Positions 59,641 through 64,000 of a stretch of DNA of 64,000 bases are shown here, in pieces. Below the pieces are notes generated by a model. The model was not told the DNA's origin, made no database searches, and saw only the letters and a program-made list of their open reading frames with translations. The stretch comes from Seriola aureovittata. Lineage: Eukaryota > Chordata > Actinopteri > Carangiformes > Carangidae. A program made the position numbers and the translations under genes. The stretch spans positions 13,972,001 through 14,036,000 of the forward strand of contig NC_079382.1 in assembly GCF_021018895.1 (NCBI RefSeq), written 5' to 3'. The stretch's first letter is position 1; the number at the start of each line of letters is the position of its first letter.

Positions 59641-59843
59641 CCAATCACTGGTCAGAATCCTAAAGGCACCGCCCTAGAATTCCCACATACTGCGTTGATT
59701 GGCCAGCTGGCTGTGCCAATCAAATGTTTACCCTCAAGTTGTTGCCTCCTGTCGCCTGTACCCTGACTGGGACTAACGTTGCTGGTCAGCGCTGTGGCAA
59801 GGCGTCCCGTTGCAGAAGACCTGCACCAAAGAATGAGGATAAA
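59641..59843 (+). promoter_or_regulatory. sesn1: sesn1 promoter and probable non-coding first exon
   Basis: Three CCAAT boxes (59641-59645 plus, 59698-59702 as ATTGG, 59716-59720 plus) cluster before a forkhead core TGTTTAC (GTAAACA reversed) at 59725-59731. A donor AGGATAAA|GTGAGT ends the exon at 59843. The matching acceptor TTGTGTAG is at about 61451, 43 bases before the sesn1 ATG. SESN1 is a known FoxO and p53 target, so the forkhead site is plausible. A clear p53 site was not found. Confidence 0.55.
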
Positions 59844-60250
59844 GTGAGTATTTGAGAATGACATTTTTTGCTTTTGGTGCACAGTGACAGGTTTGTGTGT
59901 GGGAATGTTGGTTTTGGCGCGGTTCTGTTGTACTTTACTGGTGTCTTTGTTAATGGGCAGCTTGAAAGCCTTGACACTGAAAGAAGGCATGGAGAGATTG
60001 AAATGGACCTCACTAACTGACAAGCTTCGTATTCGTACATTTTTAATCACATGTCATTAACCGTAAATCATTGTTGGTTCATAAACGTTTTCTTAAGCAA
60101 TATCACTGACAGGTTGTGGTGGTTTGTGACATAAATAAATCATATGTAGATAGGATTTTTCTTGGAAGTTGGTAATAGACCAAATACCAACATGATGAAA
60201 TTGAGAAATTACTGGTTTCCAGCATGACCTGGGTTTAAATACCAGATATG

Positions 60251-61289
60251 ATAGAGCCTGACTGATCATGTATTTTTTTTTAAGTCGATACTCATATCAA
60301 TAATTGAGAGTTAAGAAATGAGATAGCAAATAGCTGTATATGCCAGTATTCGCTTTTGGTTATACTTATATGCTTAACATCTACATAATTAATACAAATT
60401 GTGTTAAATTTGTTATTGAAGAAATCTGACCAAGAAACTGAAGAAGGTTAGGTTATATAATGACATATACTATGTGACACAGATTTGTCTGCCATCAGAG
60501 ACTTCTACATGCCATTAAAATGTGATATCATTATCTGTTAGGCCATTGCAAATAAATGAGCATGCCTTCTTTGAGGCAATATTATACATTTATATGATTT
60601 TTGCATCATAGTGGGAAGGCACCATGATTTTTTGAGTGTATATTATGCTGGGTTGTTAAAAAACAGACATTTCTATCTAGCTGTTTCATCCATCAACGGT
60701 TTGATTCGATTTGATTCTGAGGAAGTTTTACTTCATGAATATCCATAATACCATAAAAAAATTCATGCAGATAATAGAGGAGTTTATTAGCGTTAGACAA
60801 ATAAATTAGTTTATTGCAGATATATCAATGTCGGTATTTTGACTGATAAGTAAGAGGACATTATAATGCACAAATACCTAACTTGGTTTGAGATCATTTA
60901 GAAACAGTGTCATCATTAAGACAAGTTGCTTAAAGTTACTAGTTACTAAAATATCCCATTCATGATGTATCTTGGTCACGGTTTAAAAAAAACAAATCTA
61001 AGGGATCAGTATCAAGATTTTTTGTGTTTTGTGTTAATGTTGAAAATGATCAATATCATCCAGTATATCGATTTCAAGTTTTTTTTAAAACTCCCAAATA
61101 TAAATATCAGTATCAGCCTCAAGAATACAGTAGGGATCGGGCTGTAGATTTTATTTAATGTAACCTAATTGGCATTTCTGTAGTCTTATTTCTTGCTACT
61201 GACATACTGTATATGCTGATGCAGATATACCTGTGATGAGGTAATATCGACTCATGACATTGGCTGGCTGATTATTGGTCGAGTTCTAA
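60251..61289. mobile_element. Possible hAT-like non-autonomous element in sesn1 5' intron
   Basis: Left end TAGAGCCTGACTGAT and right end ATTATTGGTCGAGTTCTA are imperfect inverted repeats of the TAGARCYCGACCRAT type common in fish. Inside are further ATCGGGCTGTAG- and GATATACCTGTGATG-like pieces, suggesting nested or rearranged copies. No 8-bp duplication could be shown. Confidence 0.4.
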
Positions 61290-61493
61290 TTTCTAATTCC
61301 TGCAATGCTATGCTATGTTTGATACTGACTGACACAACATGCATGTGCCCACCCATCCCTCCCCATTAGCATAATATTCAAAAGTTGTTTGCTGCACACA
61401 CTGTGCTGCTGTGATGTAAATCTGGATTGTATCGTGTTATTCGTTGTGTAGCTTCCTGTAAGACAGCACAAACATTAAGTCCAACGTCAAAAG

Positions 61494-61772
61494 ATGGAAG
61501 TGCAGGACCAGGAGTCTCTGGGGAGATGGGACGGGCTGGGCAGCCGGGATGCCAGCTCCAGAACTGAGGCCATGGAAAACATATGCCAGGACGTCATGAG
61601 GAAAGCGGAGGCTATTGGGCCCATAACAGCATCGGTCCCCTCGCCCCCGGCCTTGGGATGCCTTCCAAACAGTGATCTGAATGACATCCTTGCTCATCTG
61701 CTCATGCTCTCCAAACGGTGTCCCTTTGAAGATGTCAGGGCGCGATGCATTCGACTTCTAAAGGCCGTCCAG
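61494..61772 (+). CDS. sesn1: Sestrin 1, first coding exon
   Basis: The exon encodes 93 residues starting MEVQDQESLGRWDGLGSRD and ending LLKAVQ. It matches the start of vertebrate SESN1, with the signature NDILAHLLMLSKRCPFEDVR. Sestrin 1 is a stress-induced cytosolic protein that binds GATOR2 and restrains mTORC1 when leucine is low; its N-terminal domain resembles an alkyl-hydroperoxidase. This exon is the lead-in to that domain. The donor is CAG|GTAGGA at 61773, phase 0. The expected next exon is not found before 64000, so the intron exceeds 2.2 kb. The insert AIGPITASVPSPPALG differs from mammals and is less conserved. Confidence 0.93.
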
Positions 61773-63420
61773 GTAGGATATTCATATTATCTACAATGAG
61801 ACCCTAGTGTGCTATTTGTACCGTGCTGCACTTAGCTGCGCCATGCTGTCATATGTCCGCACATTTTAGTACTTATGGTATTGTTCTGTTGCCATCTGCT
61901 CCTCTCTTCACCTCCTCATAAGCATGCAAACACTGTAGTTGAGTCAGAGCCGCGCTAAGAGCAATGCATGTTCTGTCAAGTGGATTACAGTCAATGACAT
62001 GATGCGACACCATGAACTCATTAACACTTAAACATGGCAAGAACCAAGGATTTACCAATCCAGCTCTTCAACTATATGCATGCATGCCAAAAAGAGAGAA
62101 CGTCAAGAGTTTTTATATTACTGATACACAAAAAAATACCAATATTCTCAATTAATTATACTGTAATGTCTAAAATCAAAAATCAATTCTACAAAATATC
62201 GTCTTAAGTTTAAAACCTAGAGACATGACAAATTTGATTGTCATAAAGTTTGTTGTAATAAGAGTTCATTTACATTTTTGAGCTGAAAAACCTGTATTTG
62301 TTGAGAGAATTTTAGCTTAGTGCTTAGTAATGTAAACAGTTTCCTTGCCTCTGTCTGAGCCATCTGAGATCAGAGGCACGTATACAGCACAAGGGATTCT
62401 TTTCAAAACCTCACAATGATTTCTGCCAATAAAAAAGCAATGACACCGTTGACGGTATGTGGGTATTCTCAGAAACCTAAGGCGTGTTTACTGAAAATAC
62501 TCAGTTACACACTCCATCATCAACATCATACCGCTATGACATAATCTTTCCAATGTGATTTTTTTTTTTTTGAAGTATTTCAACACGTCTGTCTGTTCAT
62601 TTATGAATTTCATTGTTGATGTGGTTGATTTGCCAAATGACAGGGGTGATAGTTCTCAGGTCAGTTATTAATTAATGTTGGGGTGTAATATTATACTGCA
62701 GGCGACTAGATGAATGGGGCGAAACCACATTCTGCTGACATAAACTTTAAATCCTAACATCAGTTAAAGTCGATGCCAGTGTTATCAGAATACCGTGCAG
62801 TTTGTTGTTATTGCAGAAGTGGTGGGTTGCAATTTTGATTCAGGTCACATCATTTGCCTGAATTAGATTTTCTATTCATGTTGTTGGCAGATCTTTCCTG
62901 AAGATCCGTAAGAAGTGGACAGAACTTCAAATAAAAGTGAAAAATATTTTTTGATGGTTAATGTTCGCGCTCAGGCATCTTGGATTGATTATATTTTCTC
63001 AGTTAGTTATTTGTCATTATTTACCTGTAGAGAACCAAATATTTGATTTATCCCAGCTTAGCGGCGCTAGCTGTGGCCTGGTCCACTTAATAAGTCCTTT
63101 AATAACAAACAAAAACTAAGCCGGACAACTTTTGATGGCCTGACATGTTGTTATTCTGAGGAAATAGACTGTTTGGCTGTGGCATTAATTCCTGTTTGTG
63201 CGGAAGTGTTTTTGGAAGATGGAGCAGGGCAGAGAGAGATGAGAGAGGGAGAAAGCTGCTTTGCGGGTTTAGCAGTGCACCACAGTACACACCGTCTGGT
63301 ATTTTTGAATTATGCTAAGCTGCATTTGCTGAGGACTTGCCAAAGGGTGCATTTATGAGCCCAATGTAGCAGCTCATGTTGTTCTGGTCCCACGGTTGAA
63401 GATTGCCCCCCCCCCCCGAG

Positions 63421-63466
<46 letters not shown>

Positions 63467-64000
63467 TTCTCACGTTGTCAGAGGTGGAAGGGAGGGGGGG
63501 CTCGGGCTCAGACAGACCTCTAATTCCAGCAGATCCGCTGATTAAAGACAAAATCTTTGAAAGCACAGACAGTCCTTTCCTTATGGCAACCCCCCTCCTC
63601 TAGAAGAGGAAGGCCTCCTGCTTGGTGAGAATAATGTCCCGTAATACCCCCGTGGCTCGCAAAGATTTGGCCTGGACTAATTTTCTGCTGGTTTGGTGGC
63701 CCAGTGTGCATATCCACAGTATATTGTGTGCATTTTCTTCACTGGATTTTTAAAAAAGGAAGAAATATCCATGGCTCTGTCTGAACAAAAATCCACCTAC
63801 CAACACCTCGAAAGTTCACTAACACTCTTGTTTGTTCATTTGTTTGTTTCCCCCATAAAAAATGAGGTGCAAAAAATGACACGCTTTGGTTTTATGGGGG
63901 GTTGGGTAGCCAGTGTCAGGCGATAGCTGTTTCTCCCCGTTTCAAGTCTTGTGTTATGCTAAGCCAATAGGCTGTTGGCTGTAGCCTTATTTATGGACAG
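61773..64000 (+). other. sesn1: sesn1 intron, open at the right edge
   Basis: No coding exon recognised. Contains a poly-C run (63408-63418) and the (AC)n tract listed next. Confidence 0.65.
63424..63464. repeat. (AC)n microsatellite
   Basis: About 20 AC units directly after a poly-C run, in the sesn1 intron. Confidence 0.95.

Noticed and set aside
61773..64000. Second coding exon of sesn1
   Set aside because: The expected conserved segment after the first exon (a GIRIPRPLG-like start) was looked for and not seen.

Overview
This is nuclear DNA of a ray-finned fish, most likely a spiny-rayed (acanthomorph/percomorph) teleost. Genes are split into short exons with GT-AG introns, the DNA carries many microsatellites, and there are typical fish repeats: a tRNA-derived SINE with an 18-bp target-site duplication, Tc1/mariner fragments, and hAT-like non-autonomous elements. 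The vertebrate genes were identified from their conserved proteins. Exon boundaries were placed by hand from splice signals and reading phase, and every spliced model stays open from start to stop. No prokaryotic, phage or CRISPR feature is present, and I see no clearly new system. The least explained loci are a small RGG/polyproline protein gene and a possible tiny-exon gene next to mrps10.

Layout, left to right. Positions 1-9581 are most likely a large tulp4 intron (minus strand) with only repeats in it. 9582-9833 is the first coding exon of tulp4, with its 5' non-coding and promoter region up to about 11.96 kb. mrps10 (plus, 12809-14645) has seven coding exons. A weak minus-strand candidate gene lies at 15.1-16.3 kb. 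A minus-strand gene for an unrecognised 197-residue RGG/proline-rich protein lies at 18662-21365, with a probable non-coding first exon near 23.8 kb. msgn1 (minus, 24813-25274) is a single exon behind a TATA box. gen1 (minus, 27154-33834) has 13 coding exons. ppil6 (plus, 34300-37622) starts head-to-head with gen1. cd164 (plus, 39301-47219) is followed by a possible 4-kb 3' UTR. cep57l1 (minus, 54811-58216) has 11 coding exons. sesn1 (plus) contributes a first non-coding exon ending at 59843 and a first coding exon at 61494-61772; the rest lies beyond the window.

The gene order combines blocks that are separate in human: TULP4 (6q25), MRPS10 (6p21), GEN1-MSGN1 (2p24) and PPIL6-CD164-CEP57L1-SESN1 (6q21). 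The human locations are from memory. The genes do not form one pathway: they serve mitochondrial translation (mrps10), presomitic mesoderm specification (msgn1), Holliday-junction resolution (gen1), a ciliated-cell cyclophilin-like protein (ppil6), an endolysosomal sialomucin (cd164), a centrosomal protein (cep57l1) and stress/mTORC1 control (sesn1). Two divergent pairs (gen1/ppil6 and cep57l1/sesn1) have promoter motifs that fit known biology.
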